Shown piece by piece: positions 1 to 8,186 of a stretch of 31,724 nucleotides of DNA. Every line of letters starts with the position of its first letter. The first letter of the stretch is position 1. The DNA lies in the NCBI GenBank assembly GCA_051652245.1, contig JBOFTV010000093.1, positions 1-31,724 on the forward strand, in the 5' to 3' direction. Made by a program: the position numbers and the translations under genes. Source of the DNA: BHER01 sp051652245 (lineage in GTDB: Bacteria > Bacillota_I > Bacilli_A > Culicoidibacterales > Culicoidibacteraceae). The notes beneath the pieces were generated by a model, which did no database searches, had not been told where the DNA came from, and saw only the letters and a program-made list of their open reading frames with translations.

Positions 1-216
1 GACTTCTAATTGAGGGTATTTCATTAAAGCTGTTTGGAGGGGCATCGCTGAATCAACACCCAAGTTCTTAGCAGCATATGATGCAGCACTAATGACTGAT
101 CGCTTACTTCTTGAAGCGATTACCAATGGTTTTTTCTTCAATTCTGGTTTTCTTATCAACTCACAACTTACAAAAAAGCTATTGATATCCACCAAAAAGA
201 TAACTGATTTTTGCAA
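1..216 (-). CDS. dinB: Y-family DNA polymerase (DinB / Pol IV-like), N-terminal part only
   Basis: Partial gene running off the left edge; 72 codons are visible. The start is TTG at 214-216: an in-frame TGA lies directly before it and a good ribosome site (GGAGGTG) sits 6-7 bases upstream. The protein begins with a palm motif, VDINSFFVSCE, followed by KPLVIAS and SAASYAAKNLGV, the usual Y-family N-terminal pattern. The Asp of VDIN would be a metal ligand and the Phe after NSF the likely steric gate; both are inferred from the family. These polymerases copy damaged DNA with low fidelity. The gene starts 20 bases after the recN stop, so it is probably the tail of the nusB-recN operon. Pol IV and the UvrX/UmuC-like branch of the family cannot be separated from this fragment alone. 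Confidence 0.85.
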   Translation of the reverse strand, partial: MQKSVIFLVDINSFFVSCELIRKPELKKKPLVIASRSKRSVISAASYAAKNLGVDSAMPLQTALMKYPQLEV

Positions 217-236
217 TCACTTCACCTCCAAAAAAC

Positions 237-1871
237 TTAGTTAAACAGACTAATTAATTCTTTTGCATGTTCTACTCCTGATTGGTGTACTTCTGCTCCT
301 GACAGCATTTTAGCAACTTCGATTTCATGTTTTTCTGCTGTTAAATATTCTATTTTCACGTGTGTTTGCTCACTTTCAACATACTTTTCAATCAATAATT
401 GTTGGGTACTTGCTGCTAGTACTTGTGGTAAATGGGTTATGGCAAAAACCTGTTGCTCCTGCCCAAAAATCTGCATTTTCTTGGCTATTGCTTGCGCAAC
501 TTTTCCGCTTACACCAGTATCAATTTCATCAAAAATGATAGCTGCAAGTGTTTGATTTTTGGCAAAAATAACTTTTATTGCTAGCATTATTCGTGATAAT
601 TCTCCACCTGATGCAATCTTCGCCATTGGTTGAAAATCACTTCCAATATTAGATTGAATGTAAAATTCAACAGCATCTCCCCCATTTTTATCAAGCTTTA
701 TTGCCGAGAAATCCAGCTTGAATTTAACATTTTCCATATACAAATCTGCTAATTGTTGCATTATTTCTGTCGCTAGTTTTTGAGCGGCTATTGTTCTTGT
801 TTGCGTTAATTCATTTGCTTTTTTTTGGACTTCGCTTGATTTTAGTGCTAGTTTTTTCTCGATTTGAATTAATTCATACTCAACATTTTGTAATTTATCA
901 ATTTTGATTTGTAGATCTTGTCTTGCTTGAATTAAGTCATCTCCATAACTTTTTTGTAAAGAAAAAATGGTTTCTATTCGCTGCTCAATTTGATATTGTT
1001 GAGCTTTTTGATTAGCAAAAGCGTCAATCTCCGCTGATAATTCATCTTCAATATCTTGTAACTCATAATATAATGAATTTAGGCGACTAGCTAGTTCGCC
1101 CTTTTGACTTACTTTTTCTAAGGTATCTGCTGCTTGATATAGCTGTAGGCTAAGATTGTTTTTCTGTAAATTTTGCTGCGTCTCCGTCAGTAATTTAAAG
1201 GTTTGACCAAAATCTTTTAATGCTTTGAATTGCTCAGTAATTTCTTCGATTTCACCTTTTTTGATATCTGCTTTTGCCAATTGTTCAATCATTTCTTCAT
1301 ATTGAGGCAATCTTTCAATTTCACTTTTTAATGCTGCTAACTCCTCTTTTTCCACAAAAATTTGGCTATATTCGTTAAATGCCATTTTATATGCTAACAA
1401 TACTTGACTATTTTTAGCATAAATATCAAGTAAGAACAAATGGTTTTTACTTTCCAGTAGATAACTGCTTTCTTGTTGTCCATGAATATCAATTAATTTT
1501 GTCATTAATTTCTTCAAAAGAATAACAGGTACGATGTTCCCCTGAATTTTACAAACAGTTCGACCGTCACTTGTAATTTTTCGACTGACTAAAATATCTT
1601 CTCCCGGCTCAAACAAGATATCATTTTGTTCCAACATAGCTAGCACAGAATGCCCTTCTTTTAGAAAAAAGCCACCTTCGATATAAGAAAAATCTGCCCC
1701 TTTTTTTAAAAAGCTAACCGATGATCGGGCACCGGATAAAATACTAATTGCATCAACTAACAAAGACTTTCCCGCACCAGTTTCCCCAACAAATGCTGTA
1801 AATCCTGTTTTAAATTCAATTTCAACATCTTCAATTAATGCAAAATTTTTCACTTTTAAATATGTAAACAT
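237..1871 (-). CDS. recN: DNA repair protein RecN
   Basis: SMC-like ATPase that acts at double-strand breaks during recombinational repair. The 544-residue length is normal for the family. The Walker A motif GETGAGKS is at residues 29-36, a long charged coiled-coil region spans roughly 150-370, the ABC signature SGGELSR is at 421-427, Walker B IIFDEIDTG is at 445-453 and the switch His lies in THLPQV near 480. All key ATPase residues are present. The ATG at 1869-1871 lies inside the end of tlyA (16-base overlap), so translation is probably coupled. In Bacillus argR sits between tlyA and recN; here it is absent. No LexA-type operator was seen upstream, as expected for an internal operon gene. 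Confidence 0.97.
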   Translation of the reverse strand: MFTYLKVKNFALIEDVEIEFKTGFTAFVGETGAGKSLLVDAISILSGARSSVSFLKKGADFSYIEGGFFLKEGHSVLAMLEQNDILFEPGEDILVSRKITSDGRTVCKIQGNIVPVILLKKLMTKLIDIHGQQESSYLLESKNHLFLLDIYAKNSQVLLAYKMAFNEYSQIFVEKEELAALKSEIERLPQYEEMIEQLAKADIKKGEIEEITEQFKALKDFGQTFKLLTETQQNLQKNNLSLQLYQAADTLEKVSQKGELASRLNSLYYELQDIEDELSAEIDAFANQKAQQYQIEQRIETIFSLQKSYGDDLIQARQDLQIKIDKLQNVEYELIQIEKKLALKSSEVQKKANELTQTRTIAAQKLATEIMQQLADLYMENVKFKLDFSAIKLDKNGGDAVEFYIQSNIGSDFQPMAKIASGGELSRIMLAIKVIFAKNQTLAAIIFDEIDTGVSGKVAQAIAKKMQIFGQEQQVFAITHLPQVLAASTQQLLIEKYVESEQTHVKIEYLTAEKHEIEVAKMLSGAEVHQSGVEHAKELISLFN

Positions 1872-2629
1872 GTTTTATCACCTTTTTCATTTTCAAAGTA
1901 TATTAAAAATTCTTTATTCCCTTTTGTTCCTGTAATTGGTGAACTTTCAATACCATGGATATGCCAGTTTTTTGCTTCAATATGGCTTTTAATACTTTCT
2001 ATTACCATTTGATGTACTTTTGGATCTTTTATTATGCCTTTTTTACGAACATGTTCACGTCCTGCCTCAAACTGTGGTTTAATAAGTGCAACCATTCTAA
2101 AAGGCTGCATGCCAAAAAGTTTTTCAACACTATCTAAGATTATTTTTAATGAGATAAAAGAGACATCCGTTACAATAAAAGATGGCAAGTCCGCCGTAAA
2201 TGCACCTATTTCAACATATCTAAAATTAGTGTTTTCCATTGATTTAACCTGCGGATGGGAACGCATTTTCCACGCCAGCTGATTTGTCCCAACATCTAAA
2301 GCGTACACAAATTTAGCCCCCTCTTGCAAAAGACAATCAGTAAATCCACCTGTAGAAGAACCAATATCCAACACAACCTCACCTACAACATCAATTGCAA
2401 AAAAGTCAAGAGCATGCTTTAGTTTTAATCCGCCTCTGCTAACATAAGGAATTTGCGTGCCTTTGATGTCAAATTCCATTGATTCGTCAAAGGCTGTTCC
2501 CGGTTTATCAACTCGCGCTTGCGTGCGCATTTCATAGACATTTCCCGCCATTATTGCACGTTTAGCAGCTTCTCTACTATCAAATAGATTTTGTTCAAAT
2601 AAAATGATGTCAACTCTCTTTTTAGCCAT
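1856..2629 (-). CDS. tlyA: TlyA family rRNA (cytidine-2'-O)-methyltransferase
   Basis: 257 residues. An N-terminal S4 RNA-binding domain (about 1-60) is followed by SRGGLKL at 64-70 and an FtsJ-type Rossmann methyltransferase with the SAM motif LDIGSSTGG at 87-95. Further family motifs are TDVSFISL at 154-161, ALIKPQFE at 181-188 and GNKEFLIY near the C-terminus. Characterised TlyA proteins 2'-O-methylate cytidines in 16S and sometimes 23S rRNA; older annotations call them hemolysins. Which rRNA is modified here cannot be read from the sequence. The gene lies between dxs and recN, as in Bacilli (yqxC), and its 3' end overlaps the recN start. Confidence 0.95.
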   Translation of the reverse strand: MAKKRVDIILFEQNLFDSREAAKRAIMAGNVYEMRTQARVDKPGTAFDESMEFDIKGTQIPYVSRGGLKLKHALDFFAIDVVGEVVLDIGSSTGGFTDCLLQEGAKFVYALDVGTNQLAWKMRSHPQVKSMENTNFRYVEIGAFTADLPSFIVTDVSFISLKIILDSVEKLFGMQPFRMVALIKPQFEAGREHVRKKGIIKDPKVHQMVIESIKSHIEAKNWHIHGIESSPITGTKGNKEFLIYFENEKGDKTCLHI

Positions 2630-2653
2630 ATTATCTCTCTTTTCTTTGATAAA

Positions 2654-4564
2654 CTAATCAATTTTATTAAATTTTCTTTTTAGCTTACTTGTAATTGTTT
2701 GGGCGTCAATGCCCGCAAGTTTTTGTAATAATTTGTTATCACCCTGTTCGATAAAAACATCCTCAATTGCAAAAACATCAACTTGACTTGCATAGTTGTA
2801 CTCACTTTTATACTCAAGGACACCGCTACCAAAGCCACCCGATTTGATAGCTTCTTCAATTGTAATCAAATAATCATGTGTTGTAAATAATTCACTTAAC
2901 AGACTTGTATCCATTGGTTTAATGAAACGGCAATTAATAATCGTTGTCGTTATCCCACTTTTCTCTAATTGTTTAGCAATGGTAGCAGCTACTGCTAGTT
3001 GTGGTCCAAAGGTTAAAATCGCCAAATCACGACCGCGCTGAATAACTTCCCAGCTACCTAATTTTATCGCTTCAAATTGCGTAACATAGCCTAATTTTGT
3101 ATATCCTCTCGGATACCTGATTGCACCTGGTCCCAATTTTGCGTAATTATAAAAGGCGTTATATAATAGATTTTGCGTTTCTAAGGCATCTTTCCCCATC
3201 ATAATTGTTAAATTGGGAATTGACCTCATCAAACTTATATCATAAATTCCATGATGAGTTTCACCATCACCACCTGCAAAACCACATCGGTCAACACCAA
3301 CGATAACTGGCAGGTTTTGGCGTGCTACATCATGTAATAATTGATCATATGCACGCTGTAAAAATGTCGAATAAATTGCAATAAAAGGTCGAAGTCCATT
3401 TTTAAGTGCTGTTCCTGCTGCAAAAGTCATTGCATGTTCTTCCGCAATACCAACATCAAAAATCCTTGTTGGAAATTTATTAGCAAAAAAATTTAACTTT
3501 GATCCTTTGAGCATTGCTGGAGTGATTGCAATAATTTTATTATCTATAGCTGCTAATCGTTCAACTGTTTCGGAAACAGCACTACTCCATTGACGCATTG
3601 TTTTATCTTGTTTGCGCAAGCGCTGCCCATTTTCATATTGATAAGGGCCAATACCGTGCCAAAGCCCTTTTTTATCTTGTTCAGCTGGGCTATATCCTTT
3701 ACCTTTTTTAGTGAGTACGTGAATAATAATCGGTTTGGTATACGCCTTTGCCAAGCTAAAAGCTCTTTCAAGTTGTTCAAAATCATGTCCATCAATAGGA
3801 CCAAGATAATCAATACCCATTGTGCAAAAAAAATTATGCTCTTTTTTGCGAAGAAGTAACGATTTCATTGATGCTTTGAAATTTTTAATTTTTTTACTTA
3901 AATATTTATCCAGCTTCATTTTTGAAAGGGCTATTTTCGTACCCTTTTTAGCTTTTAAATAACTTGGATTTACCCTAAGTTCATTTATATGCTTATTGAG
4001 TGCTCCAACATTCACAGAAATTGACATATTGTTATCATTGAGAATAATAATATGTGGATTTCCCAGGTCTCCTATATGATTTAGAGCTTCTAAAGCCATG
4101 CCACCCGTTAACGCACCGTCTCCAATAATTGAAACAATATGATACTGCTTCTGCTCTAATTTTCGTTGGACTGATAAGCCACATGCCCCCGACAATGATG
4201 TCGATGCATGGCCTGCTTCCCAAATATCATGGATGCTTTCACTAAATTTAACAAAGCCACTAAGACCATCAAACTGCCTTAGTGTATCAAAACGACTTGC
4301 TCTACCCGTTAGTATTTTTTGCACATAAGCTTGGTGTCCAATATCCCAAAAAAAAGCATCCGTGGGTGAATCAAACTGCCTAAATAACGCTATTGTTAAT
4401 TCAACTACACCTAAATTAGGTCCAATATGTCCACCAACATGACTCAACTCTTTTGTTAAAAAAAGCCTGATTTCGTCACTAAGTTCACTAAGTTCTAGAC
4501 TGGTCATTTCTTTTAGATTTTCAATTGTGATATCTTTTATCATTGGGTATAGATCTAACTTCAT
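2654..4564 (-). CDS. dxs: 1-deoxy-D-xylulose-5-phosphate synthase
   Basis: First enzyme of the MEP isoprenoid pathway: thiamine-diphosphate-dependent condensation of pyruvate and glyceraldehyde 3-phosphate. 636 residues, full length. GGHIGPNLG at 44-52 carries the active-site His; the ThDP/Mg motif runs from GDGALTGG (148-155) to NDN (176-178); AEEHAMTF in the second half holds the catalytic Glu; GGDGETHHG follows. The start ATG has GAGGTG 5 bases upstream; Met8 is a less likely alternative. It lies 10 bases downstream of ispA, so the first step of precursor supply and the prenyl-chain synthase are co-transcribed. No other MEP gene is visible in the window. Confidence 0.97.
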   Translation of the reverse strand: MKLDLYPMIKDITIENLKEMTSLELSELSDEIRLFLTKELSHVGGHIGPNLGVVELTIALFRQFDSPTDAFFWDIGHQAYVQKILTGRASRFDTLRQFDGLSGFVKFSESIHDIWEAGHASTSLSGACGLSVQRKLEQKQYHIVSIIGDGALTGGMALEALNHIGDLGNPHIIILNDNNMSISVNVGALNKHINELRVNPSYLKAKKGTKIALSKMKLDKYLSKKIKNFKASMKSLLLRKKEHNFFCTMGIDYLGPIDGHDFEQLERAFSLAKAYTKPIIIHVLTKKGKGYSPAEQDKKGLWHGIGPYQYENGQRLRKQDKTMRQWSSAVSETVERLAAIDNKIIAITPAMLKGSKLNFFANKFPTRIFDVGIAEEHAMTFAAGTALKNGLRPFIAIYSTFLQRAYDQLLHDVARQNLPVIVGVDRCGFAGGDGETHHGIYDISLMRSIPNLTIMMGKDALETQNLLYNAFYNYAKLGPGAIRYPRGYTKLGYVTQFEAIKLGSWEVIQRGRDLAILTFGPQLAVAATIAKQLEKSGITTTIINCRFIKPMDTSLLSELFTTHDYLITIEEAIKSGGFGSGVLEYKSEYNYASQVDVFAIEDVFIEQGDNKLLQKLAGIDAQTITSKLKRKFNKID

Positions 4565-4574
4565 TTTTACACCT

Positions 4575-5441
4575 CTATTTTATTTTTTTTACAATTAGAT
4601 CTAATATCGCTTTTAATCCTGCAGTATCATATTTTTCCAGTTGTTCTAATAACGACATTCCGTTTTGATACATTGCCTTAATTGTTACTGCTGTATTGTC
4701 TTTTCCTAATAATGAAACATATGTTATTTTACCATTTATGACATCAATATTTTGCGTTTTTCCGGTTGTTATATCATCATCTTGAAAATCATCCACTGCT
4801 TGAAACATCATTCCTACAATATGGGAAAAATGCTCTATTATTTCTAATTCTTTTTTGGAAAACGCCATCATTTGAGCTGCTGCTACAACACTAAGCTCAA
4901 TTAATTTACCCGTTTTTTTGTGATGGACTACCTGGATATCAGCTAGAGTTGCTTCATATTGGTGTTTAATATCCAATCTCATATCCATAACTTGACCACC
5001 AACCATACCATTAATTCCCGCACACTGGCTAAAGTAAGTAACGATTTTCTTAATGTTTTCTATACTTGTCTCTGTCTCCATCAAAATTTCAAAACTCTGA
5101 CTCAGTAAACCATCACCAGCTAAAATAGCGAGTGCTTCCCCAAACACTTTATGATTTGATGGCTTCCCTCGGCGAAGATCATCATTATCCATTGCTGGTA
5201 AATCATCATGAATTAAAGAATAGGTGTGCACCATTTCAATTGCCATTGCTAGAGGAAAAATAATTTCCTTATTTACCTGTGGCTTCAATGAAGCAGTTGC
5301 CATTACCATAAGTGGTCTAATTCTTTTTCCCCCTGAAAATAATGAATAGCTCATTGCTTCTTTTAATTCTTTTGGCGCCTCTAATACTGCAAATCGTTGC
5401 TTCATGTATGCTTCAAATTTTTCTATATCCCTTTTCATCAT
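4575..5441 (-). CDS. ispA: Polyprenyl (farnesyl/geranylgeranyl) diphosphate synthase
   Basis: 288-residue all-helical trans-prenyltransferase that condenses isopentenyl diphosphate with allylic diphosphates. The first Asp-rich motif is DDLPAMD at 79-85, the form with two extra residues typical of bacterial FPP synthases, followed by DDLRRGKP. The second is DDFQD at 217-221. The GGKRIRP substrate-binding segment is at 37-43. Product length (C15 or C20) cannot be fixed from the sequence; position in the xseA-xseB-ispA-dxs cluster favours IspA. The first of two adjacent ATG codons was chosen because it is better spaced from AGGAG. Gaps to xseB (25 bases) and dxs (10 bases) indicate one operon. 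Confidence 0.94.
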   Translation of the reverse strand: MMKRDIEKFEAYMKQRFAVLEAPKELKEAMSYSLFSGGKRIRPLMVMATASLKPQVNKEIIFPLAMAIEMVHTYSLIHDDLPAMDNDDLRRGKPSNHKVFGEALAILAGDGLLSQSFEILMETETSIENIKKIVTYFSQCAGINGMVGGQVMDMRLDIKHQYEATLADIQVVHHKKTGKLIELSVVAAAQMMAFSKKELEIIEHFSHIVGMMFQAVDDFQDDDITTGKTQNIDVINGKITYVSLLGKDNTAVTIKAMYQNGMSLLEQLEKYDTAGLKAILDLIVKKIK

Positions 5442-5466
5442 TACTTTTCTCTCCTAATTGTGCAAA

Positions 5467-5688
5467 CTATTTTTCACTTTGTTCCATCTTTTGATTCATT
5501 TCTTCCGAAATCTTTGTAAATTCAATTTCGGCATCAACCAATGATTTTTGACAAAATGCTAATAACATTGATGCTTCTTTATATTTTTTCATTGCTTCCT
5601 CAAGGTTCATTTCACCTTTTTCTAACGCTAATATTATTTCATCAGCATTTTTGATTGCTTCTTCAAATGATTGCTTTTTCGCTGCCAT
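5467..5688 (-). CDS. xseB: Exodeoxyribonuclease VII small subunit
   Basis: 73 residues, the usual size. SFEEAIKNADEIILALEKGEMNLEEAMKKY-type sequence is the family signature (two helices with a conserved Leu-Glu-x-Gly-Glu core). XseB binds the coiled-coil stalk of XseA to form exonuclease VII, which degrades single-stranded DNA. The start ATG follows a strong GGAGGAG site. It sits 22 bases after xseA and 25 before ispA. Confidence 0.95.
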   Translation of the reverse strand: MAAKKQSFEEAIKNADEIILALEKGEMNLEEAMKKYKEASMLLAFCQKSLVDAEIEFTKISEEMNQKMEQSEK

Positions 5689-5710
5689 CTTTACTTCTCC
5701 TCCTCATTAA

Positions 5711-6988
5711 TCAATTTTTGTTAATTTGATTTATAGTACATCCTATTTTGCCATCTTTTAAGATAATTGTTAGTTCCTCCTGTTGTTTTACCTGCTGTAT
5801 AGAAGTAATTATTTGCCCCTTTTGTTCTACTATTGCATAGCCGCGTGAAATAACTTCCAATGGTGATAATAAAGCGACATTCTCCACGCGTTTTGCGACA
5901 TCAAGCTTATGTTGCTGTAACTTCTCAACCATCGCCCTTCTCAATCGTATGCTCATTAACTCAAATCGCTTAACTTGCTCATTAATAACCTTATTTTCCA
6001 CTTCTATTGAAAAAAGTCGCTGCCAGCTATTGAAAAGTTGCTGCTTTTCTAACAATATTTGATTTTCAGGTTTCTTATTATTAATTCTTTGATATAATTT
6101 AGCCACGAGAATTTGTTTTTGGCTAAGTTGCTGCTGTAACTGTTTATCAATATTTTCTTGAGATTTACTAATTTTAGTCATTAATTCTTTTTGATCGGGT
6201 GTAACTGTTTCAATTGCTGCTGTTGGTGTAGCTGCGCGTAAATCAGCAACAAAGTCAGCAATTGTCACATCCGTCTGATGGCCTATTCCTGTGATAAGAG
6301 GCGTTTTAAGCGCACTTATTTTTCGGGCAACCATTTCATCATTAAATGCCTGTAAATCTTCATACGAACCACCACCACGTGCTAAGACAATTACATCATG
6401 TTGCCCCTCATCTGCTTGTTGCAACCTTTTAAGAATATCTGGTACCGCTGTTTTCCCTTGCATTGAGCTACTATAGAAAACTGGTATAGCTAAAGGATAC
6501 CTTCTTTTTAAGGTAATTAGCATGTCCTGCAAAGCAGCGCTATTACTTGCTGTAATTAAGGCAATAGTTTGCGGATATTGTGGGAATCCTTGCTTATGTT
6601 TTACATCAAATAAGCCTTCATTTTGGAGGCGATTTTTAATAAGTTCAAATTCTTGATGTAACTTTCCAATACCCTGCATTTCTATTGCTTTTACATATAT
6701 TTGGTAAGCTCCAGTTTTTGTATAGACCGAAATATCTCCATGAATATCTAAACAATCACCAACAACCAATAATTTGGCTTCCTCACTCACATATTGTGAA
6801 AAAAGAACACAAGAAATGATTGAAAAGTCATCCTTTAAGCGAAAATAGTAATTACCATTTCTAATATTTATATCGGCAATTTCACCAGTTACGACAACAT
6901 TTTTCATAAATTTATCTTTTTCAAATTTTAATTTTATATATTGCGTCAAGGCATATACTGTAAGAATCTGCTTTTCTATTTTCAACAC
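5711..6988 (-). CDS. xseA: Exodeoxyribonuclease VII large subunit
   Basis: 425 residues. An N-terminal OB fold (about 8-105, with VVVTGEIADINIRNGNYYF) binds single-stranded DNA. The catalytic core follows with ITASNSAALQDML, LARGGGSYEDLQAFNDE, GIGHQTDVTIADFVADLRA and TPTAAIE, all characteristic of the family. A C-terminal helical/coiled-coil part (about 265-385) is the XseB-binding stalk. Translation appears to start at GTG (6986-6988) with AGGA a few bases upstream; no in-frame ATG exists before residue 28, which would cut into the OB fold. In Bacillus folD normally lies between nusB and xseA; here the two are adjacent (30-base gap). Confidence 0.96.
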   Translation of the reverse strand: MLKIEKQILTVYALTQYIKLKFEKDKFMKNVVVTGEIADINIRNGNYYFRLKDDFSIISCVLFSQYVSEEAKLLVVGDCLDIHGDISVYTKTGAYQIYVKAIEMQGIGKLHQEFELIKNRLQNEGLFDVKHKQGFPQYPQTIALITASNSAALQDMLITLKRRYPLAIPVFYSSSMQGKTAVPDILKRLQQADEGQHDVIVLARGGGSYEDLQAFNDEMVARKISALKTPLITGIGHQTDVTIADFVADLRAATPTAAIETVTPDQKELMTKISKSQENIDKQLQQQLSQKQILVAKLYQRINNKKPENQILLEKQQLFNSWQRLFSIEVENKVINEQVKRFELMSIRLRRAMVEKLQQHKLDVAKRVENVALLSPLEVISRGYAIVEQKGQIITSIQQVKQQEELTIILKDGKIGCTINQINKN

Positions 6989-7018
6989 CTCATTTCCTAA
7001 GTTTAACTACTTAAATTT

Positions 7019-7627
7019 TTACTCTTCACTATTTATTTCGCTAGTTTGTGCTAATTTTTCTTGTTCATTTCGTTTTTTTTGTGCTTTAAATTCCTTGAGG
7101 CGCGCTTTATTATTCTCTGCCTTTGATTTATCAACAGGAATATATTGATTGAACACTTTTTTAGGCTTAATCTCACCTGTTGGAATTTGTTGAATTGTTG
7201 CACCTAAAATACCATGAATAAATTTTATACTCTTCTCATCAACAAATATTTCTGCTAAGCTAAGAATACTCGAAACAATTACTTTTGGATGTAGACCTTC
7301 TTGATCGCTCCAGTATAGCTCATACATTGCAATTCTAATAAGCGAACGCTCAACATAGCCAAATTGCTCAATTGACCATGTCTTCTTTGTGTACTGATTA
7401 ATTTTATCATCAATCGCTGGTAAATGTTCGACAATGCCAAAAAAGGTAGCATCAAAATAGACGGCATCATCTTTGCTATTTAATAAAAAAGATTTCTGCT
7501 GTACTAATAATTCATTCGCAATATCTGTTGTCAGAAAATCCTCTAAACGCTCTTCTTTTGCTATTTGACGATATACATCCATTGTATATAATAATTTCAT
7601 TACTTTTTCACGGGTAATTTTCCTCAT
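7019..7627 (-). CDS. nusB: Transcription antitermination factor NusB, with a charged C-terminal extension
   Basis: The N-terminal region begins MRKITREKVMKLLYTMDVY, the NusB start pattern, and the RSLIRIAMYELYW and PKVIVSSILSLAEIF helices match the second half of the fold. NusB, with NusE (S10), binds boxA RNA to support antitermination of rRNA operons. At 202 residues it is longer than the usual 130-150: after about residue 155 comes a Lys/Glu-rich, probably disordered tail ending in EEINSEE-like acidic sequence. It is the first gene of the minus-strand operon and has its own promoter upstream. The ribosome site is weak (GGATGG). Confidence 0.93.
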   Translation of the reverse strand: MRKITREKVMKLLYTMDVYRQIAKEERLEDFLTTDIANELLVQQKSFLLNSKDDAVYFDATFFGIVEHLPAIDDKINQYTKKTWSIEQFGYVERSLIRIAMYELYWSDQEGLHPKVIVSSILSLAEIFVDEKSIKFIHGILGATIQQIPTGEIKPKKVFNQYIPVDKSKAENNKARLKEFKAQKKRNEQEKLAQTSEINSEE

Positions 7628-7678
7628 GTGTTTCCATCCAATCTTTTTATGTCTTTTTTTCTTACATAATACCTCTAT

Positions 7679-7687
7679 ATTTTACCA
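7679..7687 (-). promoter_or_regulatory. Extended -10 promoter for the nusB operon
   Basis: On the minus strand the sequence reads TGGTAAAAT, an extended -10 element, with the TGG at 7685-7687 and TAAAAT at 7679-7684. No good -35 is visible, which is tolerated with an extended -10. Transcription would begin near 7672, leaving a leader of about 45 bases before the nusB ATG. Nothing else upstream looks better. Confidence 0.6.
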
Positions 7688-7760
7688 CATATTCACTTTT
7701 TTTTATAGTCTGTGCCCGCTTTTTCATCATTTCTTGCTTTATTTTTGGCCAACATTACTG

Positions 7761-7766
7761 TATAAT
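7761..7766 (+). promoter_or_regulatory. -10 box of the ssrA promoter
   Basis: A perfect TATAAT lies 9 bases before the mature 5' end of tmRNA. The -35 region is poor (TTTATT at 7738-7743, 17-base spacer). Transcription probably starts around 7773, with RNase P trimming to 7776. It is divergent from the nusB promoter about 75 bases away. Confidence 0.6.
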
Positions 7767-7775
7767 TAACTACAT

Positions 7776-8124
7776 GGGGACGTCTTGGATTCGACAAGTG
7801 TTTTCGGCTGTATAATAAGCAAGTAGTGGCAGTCTTACCTGCACAAACCGTAGTAAACGGAAAACAAAATTTACAACTCGCAGCTTAGTAATAAACTGCG
7901 GTTTGCGATAATCTTGATGTCTATGCAATTATCGTGGACTCATAAATCAATAGACCGGCATGCTTTTTTCGTCAACTAGGAAGCATGTATGTATTTAATT
8001 GACTCGTAGCTAAATTGGGTGTTTACTCATGGTCTAGCTATTAAATTAAATGAGCAAACTAAACTTGTAGAAAATTTATGGCTTACATGCTTGGACAGGG
8101 GTTCGAAACCCCTCGTCTCCACCA
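7776..8124 (+). ncRNA. ssrA: tmRNA (transfer-messenger RNA)
   Basis: One-piece tmRNA of about 349 nt. The 5' end GGGGACGTCTTGGATTCGAC and the 3' T-arm/acceptor (GGTTCGAAACCCC, then GTCTCC) are diagnostic. GGGGAC pairs with GTCTCC through one G-U pair, and the CCA end is encoded in the gene. The RNA rescues stalled ribosomes with SmpB: it is charged with alanine, then switches the ribosome to its internal tag frame. smpB is not in this window. The 3' end is set by the encoded CCA, and a strong terminator follows 23 bases later. Confidence 0.97.
7856..7888 (+). other. Proteolysis-tag reading frame inside tmRNA
   Basis: After the TAGTA element the likely resume codon is AAC, giving the tag NGKQNLQLAA (preceded in the protein by the tRNA-borne Ala) and a TAG stop. 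Ten codons matches the common tag length, and the LAA end is the usual protease-recognition tail. If resumption is one codon earlier (GTA), the tag gains a leading Val. The stop is followed in frame by TAA TAA, three stop codons in a row. Confidence 0.8.
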
Positions 8125-8146
8125 TTTTTTTAATAATAATAAGCGA

Positions 8147-8184
8147 AAAAGCGTAGATATCATTTTGATGATATCTACGCTTTT
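8147..8184. terminator. Bidirectional intrinsic terminator between ssrA and the PHP-gene operon
   Basis: Perfect 17-bp inverted repeat: AAAAGCGTAGATATCAT, loop TTTG, then the exact complement ending in TTTT. The A-run on one side becomes a U-run on the other, so it can end ssrA (plus) and the convergent punA-PHP operon (minus), whose last stop codon is 3 bases away. Confidence 0.93.
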
Positions 8185-8186
8185 AA

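Noticed and set aside
3590..3859. Plus-strand frames opposite dxs and similar short frames opposite hisS, tgt, nusA and the M16 genes
   Set aside because: They have no ribosome sites or recognisable motifs and lie opposite well-supported genes.
8085..8124. A separate tRNA gene
   Set aside because: The GGTTCGAAACC arm and CCA end belong to the tRNA-like domain of tmRNA; no anticodon arm is present.
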